A stretch of 64,000 nt of DNA from Acanthococcus lagerstroemiae (taxonomy: Eukaryota > Arthropoda > Insecta > Hemiptera > Eriococcidae). This document shows, piece by piece, positions 11,621 to 23,799 of this stretch. The stretch spans positions 55,450,122 through 55,514,121 of the forward strand of contig CM063108.1 of the NCBI GenBank assembly GCA_031841125.1, read 5' to 3'. The position numbers and the translations under genes were made by a program. Position 1 is the stretch's first letter, and every line of letters begins with the position of its first letter. The notes under the pieces are model-generated. The model had not been told where the DNA came from and made no database searches. It was given only the letters and a program-made list of their open reading frames with translations.

Positions 11621-13100
11621 TGGGAAAACGAGGACATCTTCATTGAGTCGATGGTTTGGCTCCTAACCGAAAGGCCGAGACTGTTTTTCTTGAATTTTGG
11701 GCTCGTGAAATCTGAAACTTCGCTGCAAGCTAACCCCCCCCCCCAGTCTCTAGGCTCGACGCATTTGATTTGATCGGGACACGCCGCACGAATCGGTAAT
11801 TACTATTGGAAACGATAATTACGAGTCGAAAAAGTACTCCAGCGTCTGCGCGAATTAAAATATCTGCACGGTCTGCTGGCGGCGTGTTCGCGACTTCAAA
11901 TTAATTTTGTTACAGTCGATTGATCGACGATTTCTGCGGCCGTCGCATTTTCTGCATTGTTGTAAATGCGTGTCTGCGTTGGCCATTTTTTTCTGGTACC
12001 GTGAGAAATCGGTCCGATAGAATCGACCGTTTCAGAGATTACTGCTTATTGTGTGGTTGAAGAAGATTTCTGATTTTGTTGGCAGAGAAGGTGCACCTCT
12101 TTGGGGTACGAATATCGGGTTCATTTCCTTGACCCCCTCACTCGTTATGCAACTGAGAGTTACGTATTATGTCGAAAAATTGGGCTGAGTTTGAGCTATT
12201 TTGTGCTCGCATTCCCGCAGGAGGGAACTTCATAATATCCCTTGTGGCAAGTTTGTCCATATCTACGTATCAACATGGTCTACCGAGATGATTTACCTGG
12301 ATTCTTGGTAGTTAATTTCGGCTAAGATGATCTATTAATAAGACTTATGCGGATTATCGGCGGAAATGATTCACGCACATCGTGTTCACCAAATCAATCT
12401 ACCAACATAATCTGTAGAAATTATTTGCAAAAATGACCTACTTAAATGATTCACCGGCAAAGAATTTTGATCACATTTTATCCCGAGAGGAATTCTCGAA
12501 TTCTTATATATTCAAGGGTAAGGAACCCTATTGTATTTTGCAATCTAGAAATCTTAGAGAATCCGTGTGGTATGATTTTGCGGTCTGATACATTCTACAC
12601 CTACAATTTAAGACATTAGCAGGAATATATTGACATGACTCTGTATCTTTGAGGTACGTAATCACCAATTGACACGATTACGCTGGTTAAACAGAAATGA
12701 AAATCAATAAAACGATTTGACCACCCATGTAATACCTAGACACTTCGCGAATAATTTCTCTAATCGACGGTAGCTCGTGTGTCGAATGCTAATGCTGCAC
12801 TCGAACAAAGCTAATACTGCAGTCGAACAAAGCTCATGAAAATATGGTCGTCAGTTGCAATAGGTACCGAATACTAAAATGAGCAGAAATGTTTCGCACA
12901 TCAACTCGCTCTTTAAGAAGTACAAGAGAAGTTCTTATTGTTCTATTTGTGTTCCTCATTAGCCAATGATGTTATGGACATGCAGTCTGTCGATGAATCG
13001 TTATTTCAGGATGGTTGATGGAAATGATAGAACGGGTGTACCAAAGTTGGCATTTGTATACAATAGTTGAGCCTGCTACATATATTACCATTGTATTTGA

Positions 13101-14275
13101 GGGTAATTCTCCGAAAAATGGACAATTCATGTAAATGGGCTGTAACTCTGCCACTTATTATCAGAATGCTATGCGCAATATGTCAAAATTGAGGAAATGA
13201 ACTCTTCTGATGGAGACAGTGGTAAAAGCTCTCCCTAGTTCAGCAGAACATCCTTAGAAAATCGAAAATGCACCTGAAATGTCCATCAACGTGGGTGTCA
13301 ACCTGGTCTAGTTTCGTTTTTTTTTTTTTTTGCTCGCTGGAAGGGTTTAATACATAAAATTCAGGAACTACTGTTTTCTATTGTTGAAGAGGTAAGTTGA
13401 GGCAACACGGTATAGGTTTTACAATCTTTTTCTAACCAAGTTAAGTGACCTTTAGAATGCCTCAAAGTTGTGTCTAGGAAGAGATATGTCCTTCAACGTG
13501 GATAATTTTCAAACCTCTCTGCAGGGTTCCACTATAAGCATAAACTTCTCTCAAATGCTCATATAACTTCCTCATAACTTCCTCTAGAAGGCTGTGTAAG
13601 AACTTCTGTGAAATAATGATAATTTGTATGCTAAAATACTCATTTATTGCTGAGATCATGGTTTCTAAAAAAAAAGTGTCCTTCATCGTGAACATCAACA
13701 GCCATATTGAATTTACAGCTCGGAATTTGTAAAAACGTAATAATATATCTAATGTTGGCCACATTACATTCAGCAACATGTATCAAATATTCTCCGCATA
13801 TTCATCCAATGGGAAAAGGAAAAAGGCGATTTTGTCCTTAAACGTGAACATAAAATATTATTCAACGTGGATACTCGCGTATTTCTTGTATCCACGTTGA
13901 AGGACGTGAATCTTTCGACACTTAGAAGCAGTCTGTAGAAACAGCCTTCAAATCTTTTTCTTGCAGAGACTACTTTCCTAGATGAATTTTTGGTACTTCA
14001 TACAACCGTGATCCGTGAGATTGTAACCCACGGTGCCGCTGTGTGATCGTACAGCCTCATCTTATCACACTATGTAAACGTGAAAAATTTGTCTTTCAAC
14101 GTGGACGACCATTTTTTCTACCCCCCCCCCCCATCAAATTTAAGCCTGGCCGGTACCGGAATATGGTTTCTCAATACCCTTAGTATCGATTTCAACGAAA
14201 AAAATTTGAAAAGGGAACCTCTTTTTTTTTTTTGTTTTTGTCCACGTTGAATTGTCCATTTTTCGGAGAATCACC
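13101..14275. mobile_element. Self-contained TIR element with eight internal CTTCAACGTGGA motifs
   Basis: The ends are inverted copies of GGGT(A/G)ATTCTCCGAAAAATG followed by GACAATTCA (28-29 bp, one mismatch). TTGA flanks both sides directly and may be a 4-bp target duplication. Variants of GTCCTTCAACGTGGAC occur near 13281, 13488, 13678, 13834, 13861, 14091 and, inverted, near 13890 and 14240. A minus-strand frame of 101 codons (13474-13779) is open but unrecognised. Confidence 0.75.
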
Positions 14276-14866
14276 CTTGAACTACTGTAAACAGATTGAA
14301 GAACTTCTTAAAGTCGAGATGTGCGGGCACTACAATCTGTCAAAGTACTTATTCATCTACTGAGAGTAGGCTTAAAGTTATTGAGGAAAACTATGTTTCC
14401 TAACACATGTCTTACTTCCGGGTTAATTTGAGGTACATAAAATATTACATGTCCCGCTGACTAAAGTTGTCGGTAAGCGGGTCATTCTCTAGAAACTGAG
14501 AATATTTCGTTACCAGCAAATTTTGAACCTTAACTTTGACTTTTTTTTTTTTACGGAATGGGGGATTTATTTTGGGTTACACAATAACATCCGCAGCAAG
14601 TTCCACCAATCTAGTACATCAGACAGGATAATAATTACCATCTTTTGAATGGAAAAAGCATAGGGAAGTGTCCATCGTCATTAATGTTACCATCTTGTCT
14701 CAGTACTTTTTATATTTTTGTTTCAAGTTTTTTTGTTGTTTTTTTTTCCCCCTCAATAAAGTGGTGTTATTCAGAAATATTGGGAGCGTACGTTAGGAAG
14801 TTCAATTAGTTGTCAGTGGTATAACATTTCCAGAAGGGATGGTGTAACGTTCTGTTACTAGGGTTT

Positions 14867-15130
14867 TCAGTCCATTGTCATGGCCAGCCTGTGATTGGTG
14901 TAAAAATATGTGCCTTGTATATTTTTCTGCACAAAATGGCAATACTGGTACAGTTTTAATCCCTGAACACGATCCAGGTACCAGATCGAGTCACTGGCGT
15001 ATGTGATAGCACAATTTTCAAGAAATCCCTGGAAAAGGAAATTCTTGAAGCTGTGTTGTCCGTAATCGTGGATATCAGTGCTTTCGCCATGGGCAAGATG
15101 TCTATCGTCGTTGACAGAAGTCGTCACCAT
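14867..15130 (-). other. Unassigned 87-codon frame
   Basis: The minus strand reads MVTTSVNDDRHLAHGESTDI, DYGQHSFKNFLFQGFLENCA, then SIWYLDRVQGLKLYQYC and ends at TGA. Composition is balanced and codon choice looks more gene-like than nearby frames. I recognise no family. It could be one exon, a relic, or chance. Confidence 0.2.
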
Positions 15131-15389
15131 CCCTCAATTTTGATGTTCCTGCTCTGTAAGATTGTTGAGTATTTTCTACTACCTATGAACGAAGTACAGT
15201 ACTACTTGGATAAGTCGAAGTTGAAGGGACTTTGTCAGTGGAGCGAAAAGCGAAAAATGTCATTATGTACGTTCGAGTCCCCCCCCCCCGCTAACTGCCA
15301 TAAAATGCGCATACATTCAATGGCTTCTGCATAAGTGGGTAGTGACCGCTGTTACGTGAGTTCATCCTTTTCTTCACTTCCTGAATCAT

Positions 15390-16410
15390 TTTTAACATTT
15401 TCATGTCTTCGCTTTGGCACATAAACGAAAAACTCTGAAAAATAAGTGTCTCCTGGAGAGACACATCAAACATTTTATATGCTTTCGTACCCTGATTAAA
15501 AAAATGTCCATGGAAATTTCTATCAACAACACGGCTGTAGATTACAGTCCGAAGAGTTTTTCCTTGGGGGGGGGGGGGGGTAAAAATTGTGAAGGTCCCA
15601 AATGACTCAACTCAGAATTCAGAATTCCCAAGTATCAAAGCCGAAAGAAAGAAAATAAAAAAAGTTTGACCTGTTGGATTTCTTTAACTGACTCAACTCA
15701 AAATTCCCAAGTATTAAAAAAAAATAACTTGTTGCATTTTTCCAACTCGCCTGGCTGAAATGGTAAATTTTCCCAACTGCTGCGTGACAAATTTCTACAG
15801 GGAGGATAAGCTGCCCCCTGTCCCCCATCGGTACGTCCCTGATCGCGTAGCAACAAAATAAATTTCCATGGAAATGTCAACAACTTAATTCGTGTCGGGA
15901 GAGCGTTCTCGCCTCGGAAGTAACGTTCAAAAAGTAACACTTTTTTCTTCTGTGTGCCAAAGCTCGCGATTAGCTTTCAAAGCTCGCGATTAGCTTTTTA
16001 TATTTATTTATTTTTTTGATGCTCTAAAGTAAAGTAGCGTTGCTCCAAGTAACGCTCAAAAAGTAACGTTTTTTGTTTTTTTTTGGTTTATGTGCCAAAG
16101 CAAAGACATGAAAATATATTTAAAAAAAAGAAAAATCAGGTAATGAAAAATCCAAATCCCAAAAATGTTTGGGTCCGGGGAGGGGGTCCTCTCCATCGTT
16201 AAGTCTGTCTGTCCTGTCGTAAATTAGAGCAAGAACGATTATTTCTTCCCTTAAAATGTAAAAAACTCAAAATGCTAAGACTGACCACCGCGTTAAATTG
16301 CCGTGCATTACTCCTATTTATGACAAGGAACTTGATCTTTGACATTTTCATGTCTTTGCTTTGGCACATACATAGAAAAAATTTCAAATTTCTTTAAAGT
16401 GTTACTTTAG
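15390..16410. repeat. Nest of inverted fragments around GTCTTTGCTTTGGCACAT
   Basis: CATTTTCATGTCTTCGCTTTGGCACAT-like blocks occur near 15397 and 16345, and inverted near 16088. A-tract-flanked words such as TTGAATT and GTAACGCTCAAAAAGTAAC repeat. R2 copy 2 sits inside. No coding frame is seen. Confidence 0.5.
15560..15842 (+). repeat. Poly-G/C repeat family R2, copy 2
   Basis: It starts at a G tract followed by TAAAAATTGTGAAGG, contains GACTCAACTCA and AATTCCCAAGTAT subunits, and ends CCATCGGTACGTCCCTG. The final block also closes the copy at 58885-59243. Confidence 0.75.
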
Positions 16411-16416
16411 CACATG

Positions 16417-16900
16417 TGTGGTGGGACGTATGGCAATGCACGCATGCCAAAGTAGCCCCTATGACACCGCACCCCCGGCCACAGGAACTACCCTTTCGAG
16501 CATCGCGTCAGTGACCGGAGGGACGCCTTGGGGCCGGGCCCGAGCCCCCATTTCTACGTGCCGGAACGGTGCGCGCGTCCTACCAGGGCCACCATGGGGT
16601 TCCCTACTGACCGAGGTCCGCACTCCCAGAGCGCTCGCCTGGAAATTTCAGGTCCCCCACGGCCGGACGCGCTGCCTCTCTTCACTCACCCCTCACCTCC
16701 TCGTCTTGGTCCGTGTGTCGACGCAGGCAGGTGGTGGCGACGGGTGAGCCCTGCCGGTGGGTCCGCAGTGCAGCTGCAGCAGCTCTTCTCTAGGATGGTA
16801 CAGAGTTCACCTCCTGATCGATGGTGTGGGCCGAGCTTGATGAATCGCCGGCCCTCTGTCTCGACCACTCCGTCTCCATCTTCTTCTTCATGATGGCCGA
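16417..16900 (+). repeat. CpG-rich repeat family R1, copy 2
   Basis: It carries the same blocks as copy 1 in the + direction, from GGACGTATGGCAATGCACGC to CCCTGCCGGTGGGTCCGCAG. The frame from 16418 reads MVGRMAMHACQS, DTAPPA, WGRARAPIS and LLTEVRTP, close to copy 1. I do not recognise the protein and cannot say that it is translated. Confidence 0.75.
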
Positions 16901-16974
16901 GACAAAGGCCGACACCCGGTAGCTCTGGTCTCTCTTCAGTACGAATGAATCTTTCGCCTTTTACTTTAGCACAT

Positions 16975-18045
16975 GGCTGGAAGAAAAATAAATTTCCATG
17001 GAAATATCAACCAGTGAACTGAATAGTCATCATGAAGAGCTACGGTAAATCATACGGACTAGTTTCGTGTCGGGGGACATGGAAATTACTATTAACAACA
17101 CGGCTGCAGACTGTAGTCGCGCTGGGCGCAGCAAGTGTCAACCATTGAATTCGTGTCGGGGGAGCGTTACGGTTTTCGCTCAGGTATACCCATGGCTGGA
17201 AAAAATGGCATTGAACTGAATTGTCACCATGAAGAGCTAAAGAACTGTGAGCTGAACTGAGCTGGAAATGCGAGGAGAACCCCGACATCTCTGAGGTAAT
17301 GCTCAAAAGGGCGCTGGCTCCGTGTTGGGGGGGGGGCGTGTTGAGGGGGACGTTACAGTTTTCGCTCAAGTAAACCTCTGGCTGGAAGAAATGAATTTCC
17401 ATGGAAATGTATAAACACGATTTTTGCTCAAATATACTCACTAGTATGACGTCATAGTAACTGGAGCGTTACGGGGGGAGCTTTACGGTTTTCGCCCAAG
17501 TATACCCAGTAGTATGACGTCATAGTAACAGGAGCGTTACAGGGGGCCGTTATGGGGTGAGCGTTATGGTTTTTGCTCAAGTATACCCCTGGCTGGAAGA
17601 AATAAATTTCCATGGAAATGTATAAACACGATTTTCGCTCAAGTATACTCAGTAGTATGACGTCATAGTAACAGGAGCATTACGGGGGGAGCGTTAAGTT
17701 TTTCGCTCAAGTATACCCAGTAGTAAAAGCATATAAAATGCTAAAACACCCAACATGAATTCAGTAGATGACATTTCCACAGAAATTTATTGTTCTTCCA
17801 GCTGTGGGTATACTTGAGCGAAAACCGTAACGCTCCCCCGACATGAAGCCTGTCTGTATGATTTAGCTCTTCATGGTGACAATTCAGTTCAGTGGTTGAC
17901 ATTTTCATGGAATTTTATTTTTCTTCCAGCCAGGTGCTCATTGATCTTGATCTTTGCTGCGCCCTGCGCGACTACAGTCTGCAGCCGTGTTGTTAATAGA
18001 AATTTCTATGGAATTTTTTTTATTAGAGCACGAAAGCATGTAAAA
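16975..18045. repeat. Tandem and inverted repeats with three TGACGTCA palindromes
   Basis: Units contain CTGGCTGGAAGAAATAAATT, TCCATGGAAATGTATAAACA, GCTCAAGTATAC and GGAGCGTTACGG. TGACGTCA occurs at 17447-17454, 17515-17522 and 17658-17665. From about 17760 the blocks run in reverse (GTATACTTGAGCGAAAACCG), so the whole is a large imperfect foldback. Confidence 0.7.
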
Positions 18046-18299
18046 TGTTACACTACCCAAGGAAGTCGGGGACAGTTACAATCGATTACTGAGAACTCTA
18101 TATGAACCTCGATTACTGATAAGACGATATTAAAATCGGGGCATGAAAATGCTCTCCCAACCTCTGTAACTTCTCTACTGACTGCCACATCTTCCTTCAT
18201 ATTCTTCACGGACACCTTCCCTGTCTTACTCATACAAGATGTTTGCAAATTTTCAGTTTGGGCTATTCGTGAAGTTGATAGGATGTTCTACACCAACTG

Positions 18300-19210
18300 A
18301 CACCCGTAATGATGTTCAAAATTTTGATCACACATGCATTAGTTGAGCGACTGATGTCATGTTTGGTGGAGAAAAATGAACGGTCATATTATTCATTTTG
18401 GAAATCGAGTTATGGGTTGTGCAATTGTCTACAAACAATAGAATGTTTCTGTCTGGTTGCTTGAACTTCACATCAGGTTTCAGAAGCCATTTCTCAAAAA
18501 GGACTCTGGTCATCCATGCTTTTAGATTCGACTCATATTCCACTGGCTTTGACTTGACATTTCTGAAACATCGTGGATGAGCAGATTTGCCAGGAATCAG
18601 TAATCATCCACCCGACCAACACCGTATGCGTTCCTTACTGTGCTTTTCACCACTACCCTTATCGCTCTTTAATGCCTAAGTTTTGTCCGGTGTATATCTG
18701 AAAAACAAGCCAGTTTCGTCTTTATTGAACACGTCACGAGGCGCTTTTTACCCCTCAACAATCCCTGCAAACGGATGTTCCAAGTACTTATTGCATCTGT
18801 GTCAACTGAGCTGCTTGCTCTACAAATTTTCTTAAAACAAATGCCATTGCGTTCCTTGAATCCGGCAAGCCAACCTGTGCTATTGTTGAAATCTGGCCTA
18901 CCCAAACTAATTGCAAATTCCTCGGTTTTTTTATGAACGAGAGTACCAGACATTGAAGTTTTTTGTCACGTGCCTGCTTGAACCATTTCAGCAGCCATTC
19001 GTCAATGCGAGGGTGATCTGGCTGCCTTATTCTCTTACAATGGGCATCTGCATTGCTCAAAATTTTGTCCTTGTTTTTCAAGTAGGTTTATAAGTGTTGG
19101 GTTGAATTCCATATTCTTTAGCTATTTCAACTTTTTTCCTTAAGCCCCCTTTCCAGCTCTGGAATGATGGTGGTGGTTTTCTGTGCGATAGTCAACGTTT
19201 CGATTGCCTC
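18300..19210 (-). pseudogene. Tigger/pogo-type transposase relic (CENP-B HTH plus DDE)
   Basis: Minus-strand frames give, in order, an N-terminal helix-turn-helix (RLTIAQKTT, VEIAKEYGIQPNT, YLKNKDKILSNADAH), a CENP-B-type second HTH (RIDEWLLKWFKQARDKKLQC, then MSGTLVHKKTEEFA and GWLAGFKERNGI), a DETGLFF-R-x-x-PDKT block, and ILLFVDNCTTHNS with HFSPPNMTSVAQ of the DDE_1 fold. At least three frame shifts and stops break it, and the last segment ends early. It is an inactive cut-and-paste transposase. Confidence 0.85.
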
Positions 19211-19334
19211 CTCCCCCCCCCCCAATCAGATGACATGACAGTTACTTCACAATGCAACAACACTAGTCATGAAATTCGAACACACACGGGCAATAAACAG
19301 TTACCGGCATAGTAACAGGTATGGTGTAGGCATG

Positions 19335-19650
19335 GTGTGGTGTGGCGTATGGCGATGCACGCATGTTGAAGTGGCCCCTGAGACACCGCACCCCCGCCCT
19401 GGAAACTACCCTTTCAGGGACGCTTTGAGGTCGGCCCAAGCCCTCATTTGGCCTTGCCCCTTCCGCCGCACGCGTCCTGCCAGAGCCACCATGGGGTTTC
19501 GCGCTCCCCGAGCACTAGCCTGGAATTCAGGTTCCTCACAGCCGGACGCGCTTCCTCTTCACTCACCCCTCACCTCCTCGCCTTGGTACGTGTAGTGACG
19601 CCGGCAGGAGAGCCCTGCCGGGGGGGGGGGTCCGCAGCAACTCTCTAGGA
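19335..19650 (+). repeat. CpG-rich repeat family R1, copy 3
   Basis: It is a shorter copy with internal deletions: GGCGTATGGCGATGCACGC, ACACCGCACCCCCG, GCCACCATGGGGTTTC and CTCACCCCTCACCTCCTCG are in the same order. The frame conserved between copies 1 and 2 is broken here. Confidence 0.75.
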
Positions 19651-20097
19651 ACAGTAATAGGCATGCTGTGATCACAAACAAGCCTGGTAGTCTTATTATA
19701 TTTTATCCTTTCTGCATAATCTTTCACACCAATAAATTCGAGATATCCTAGAAATGCTTCGAGGTATCCAAGTTTTTTCCTTGTAGGTATTTACATGGTA
19801 GTTCGACGAGACCTGAACGAAAGTTCGAGTAAGTCACAAATCCGACTTACAAATATCCAAGTTATACTGTATTATTAAATCTAACAGAAAAAGAAATGCC
19901 ACATTAATATTCTGTTTCTGGAGGATGACCCAAGTAAGCCATAAAACGAAACCGGAGTTACTACACAGAAAGTGTCCACTGTTCGGTATGATTGAAAGCT
20001 AATCTGGAAAATTCTTTTTTGAGTTACAAACAGTCAACTTATGGGTTCGTTTCTAATATAAAACTGTTGATACCAGATCACTGACATTAATTGCATG

Positions 20098-20245
20098 TAT
20101 TCGGGCCGTCCAGCGCTAGTATTGCAGATGAAAAGGGGAATGTTTTTGGCACCAGTACAGAAGAGTTCGACAAAAAGGTGAACCTTTTCATAACTTATAA
20201 CAATGGCAGACTGCAACGCACTCTGTAGGATGGACGGCCCGAATA
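20098..20245. mobile_element. Small MITE with TATTCGGGCCGTCC ends
   Basis: TATTCGGGCCGTCC at 20098-20111 is exactly inverted at 20232-20245. AATTGCA lies close outside both ends as a direct repeat, giving a likely target duplication of about 7-8 bp. Confidence 0.65.
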
Positions 20246-21925
20246 GAATTGCAAGAACTTACCAACTACTACTCGATTTTCTGACTGTTGACAAAAAGTA
20301 TATCAAACGGTGTTTTAGTAGTTTGCAGATAGTCTAGCGCTGCTATAGCACTTTTAACAGATTGATGGAGCCATCTTGTTTCATTTTTGCCTGCCGGTTT
20401 AGTCAGTTACAAAGAAGCTGAAGCTCCGGACAAAGTAGTACCATTTTAAGACTGCTAGAGTGCAAAAATTGACAAAACATCGTAACTTTGTAGACAGGGT
20501 TGGCGCATTCAAAAACATGACCACTTTAAAAAAGAAAAAAATTATAACTTATTGTCGCAAATGTAGGAAATATCATATATTCTGGACCTCCCAGGGGCAG
20601 TTTTGAGAAACTGTTCGTATTTTTTAAACTTTGTAAAAAATATGTTACGCCTGATGAAGCAGTGAGCTATATTTTACTTCGCAACTAATTAATTTGAAGT
20701 TTCTTATTTAGCTGAGGGTTTCTACAAAAACAAGCTTCCTTTGTTAATTGTCAATAGCCTGTTGTTTGCACTTATCATTTCATCAACCGATTTACTCATC
20801 TTACAAAATTTTTGTTAAAAAATACAGCTGTTCGGCTATTCTGCTAAACGCATCGCTGTCAACAGTCATTGTAGAATAATTACTCGTCGTTTAAGTTCGA
20901 TCGTAATTATCGGTTCTAGTCAAGATCGTATCGCAACGTCGTCTGTGGTTTTCATTGTACCAGTAGACATATTTCCCCTTAGTAATTTTTTCGCATTGTT
21001 TTATGGCTAAAAACATTGCATCGAAGTTCAAGGCGCATTTAACGCTTTATTGAACTCAATTATAAGCATATTTGTGAATGAAAAACAGAGCGCAGCGTGA
21101 TCGAATTGCGTAATATCATTTTTTGTGGTTATATTTTGTCGTTCTTGAGTGGTCACCCGTGCTAAAGGGTAAGGTCAGTCTCAGTCTGCATTAACAGACG
21201 TAGGATACGCGTTAGCAGCGTGAGTTCTTCGATCGTCTGTTTAGAATTCAATATTTGCGGCGATCGAGCCGAGTTGATGTCGTGGCTCGTTTTCAGACTT
21301 ATGGGTTGAGGTTCAAGCTCCGGGAGTGAAAGAATTCTTGATTTCGATTTTTAGGGGAGCGGAAACCAAGGTACCATGTCAGCCTCTCTGTTGCTGTAAA
21401 TGCAAAAACAAGGATTTCAATTCTTCTGAGTAGGGCTTTCCTTGCTGACCCGCAGTCCTAGCTCTCAAGGTGATACTCGACTCGATTCGCTTCTGTCCGC
21501 CTTCTTCTCGGAGCTGCATTTCTCGCCTTCTATGTACCTGTCTGCTATCCGTATGTCTTCTCTGAGTGCCGTGCCCGTTGCCGGATATAGATGGATTGTG
21601 GTTCTTGACTCGCAGTTTTCTGGGCAGGGTTAGTCCGGGTAGTTTGCCCTTGCTTTCCCCGCAGTGTGTTGCGTTAGAGTTTTACTTCTGTTTGTCAAAG
21701 AGTGTGCAGTTGCAGTTCGCTTACTAGCTACGTGTTTCACGATGTGCACACGCACAGTACCAGTCTTTCTGATCTGATGGTAACACATCCTACGATTTTG
21801 TCGCGCCTTGTTTGTTCGAACTAGCGGGTGCTACAAGACGCGCTATGTTTCCATCTTGATTGATACTGTAATCGCTATGTTCGCTAGGATGTTCACGAGG
21901 GTGTTGGATATCACTAGCTTTTGCG
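20246..21925. other. No gene recognised
   Basis: The stretch is AT-rich to about 20.9 kb and then more balanced, with CpG words (21.1-21.7 kb). It could hold untranslated exons, but no frame, splice pair or repeat stands out. Confidence 0.4.
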
Positions 21926-22008
21926 GTATTGGGGGAGGTGACTCGAACCCGAGACGCAAGGATTGCGAAGCGGGCACATTACCACTCGGCCACGCAGCGA
22001 CTCGTATA
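21926..22008 (-). other. tRNA-derived sequence (A-box and B-box present)
   Basis: The minus strand has TGGCCGAGTGG (A-box-like) followed 40 bases later by GGGTTCGAGTCACC (B-box-like), as in a tRNA or tRNA-derived SINE. The anticodon and acceptor stems do not pair cleanly, so a functional tRNA is unlikely. Confidence 0.5.
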
Positions 22009-23078
22009 TGTATCTTTCTGGCTGGCTGGCGCTATGTGTCCTTGTCAGTTATTATAACTCTCTGCCTGTTGTTTAATTCTGGAGTTTTGTTTCAATGGAG
22101 CATGGGCGGCCAAAGAAATCAGGTTTTTTGACAGTCCAGCCAATCTAACTTCCACCGAGTCTGTGAGTCTACTTGGCTGCCTGGCTGCATATCTAACTGT
22201 TTGACATATTTATCAATTACCCACGTATGTTCATGTCACTTCAGTTTATCTTTCTGTCTGTCTGACACCTACCTGCCGGTGTACCCTTCTGGCCGGCGGA
22301 ATAATTGATTGTCCGCTGTTTGTTCCTCTGTCTTCTAGTCTCGTGGACGAACTGGCTCGTTGACTGTCTCTTGGTCCAGCTATCTGTCAGTCTGTCTCGT
22401 TGCTACCTTTCATAGGACTTGCTAAGGTCGAATATGTCCCTAAAGATGCGAAATCTGACTGATGGACATGGACGCTACCGAGTAGCGGCCTAAAAAAGTA
22501 AAAAGAACTAAGTTGCGGCCGAGAGCATGGTCAGTAAAACGACTGAGTTGCGTCCAGTCTCATTCTACTCACCATTGTGAAGTCTTAGTCTTCACGTTCG
22601 GAAGTGTCTTCTTACATTCACAATGAATGAGTAATATGACTGTATGAAGGTGAATAATTGGTTGACCAATAGAACACTGTAGTAGACGAACTGATTAGTG
22701 TTCATTTTCCGTTAGCAGAAATAAGTAGTTCGCATTCGTAATGGAACTCGATGGTCGTATGTTAAGTAAAAAAGGGCGTACATTGAAAGTGATCGATGAG
22801 TCTTTTGCTTGCATAAAACTTTGGTAGGCAGTGTTCAGAAGTAGGTGTATGTGTACAGTCAAGTCCTGCAATGTGTTCTTGAAAATTGGCACGTGTGGCA
22901 TGTTGTTAGATTCGCGAACCGAACACAAACATTCCGCGAGTACCTCAGTCTGTGAAAGTGAGAAGGAAAAAGTGGAGCCGCAGTTTAGGCCCTACGTGGG
23001 CCGCAACTCTGTTCCACCCGATTGCCATAATACGCTCGAATTGTTCGTACATCTAAATATTGTTATAGTTTTTCGATG
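22009..23078. other. No gene recognised
   Basis: TCTG-rich low-complexity words occur near 22240-22400. No convincing frame or repeat was seen otherwise. Confidence 0.4.
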
Positions 23079-23799
23079 TGTCTATTTGTCGGTACATACC
23101 TACGAATAAGAAGCTATATATACATGCAGGGAATCCTTTTCACCTCCATACATAACGCAGACGCCCTCGCCTCCGCCAGAAAAAATGGGTTTAGAAGTGT
23201 ATACTTTGTAATTTTAGAATCAGAGCATTGATGTCATAAGAGGCAACCTGAGAGGGGTAAGGATTTCTCAAAATTTATCACCGAGTGTATACATTATGTA
23301 TATAGTCCTATTCACCTCCGAACATATTTTATACTTTTCGCCTCCTTTTGTATTTCTTTTTTACATAATTGGCCATTTTGGCCTCCAGCAACGTTACCAA
23401 TACTTTTGCAGCACATGTTTACGTCTCATCCTCCAGTGTGCGATAAGCAGGCTTGTTCGGACTCTTCGCGTATTTTTGCATTCCTGGGGCCTATTGTTTG
23501 AAATCAATATATTTTCATTCAGGTATACTGCAATCGCATGTTGGTCACTGAGTTGCAGCAGACACACATAATCATCATATTTCTCTTGTCACCGCATGAA
23601 ATTCTTATAAATTCTACAAAGAAACATCGCCTTCTTGTCTGAAAGCAGGATGGAGGCAATGAAATTCGTCAGTGTATTTCTTTTCAGCACGTCGGTAGTT
23701 ATTATATTTCAGGTTTCAGTTCAGACACCTGTTGTTTATTTTGTTCCAATTTTTTCTGTATACATGATGGTATGTACTTTTTTTCAAAGAGGATCTTTT

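Noticed and set aside
21926..22008. A functional tRNA gene
   Set aside because: Internal promoter boxes are present but the acceptor and anticodon stems do not pair.
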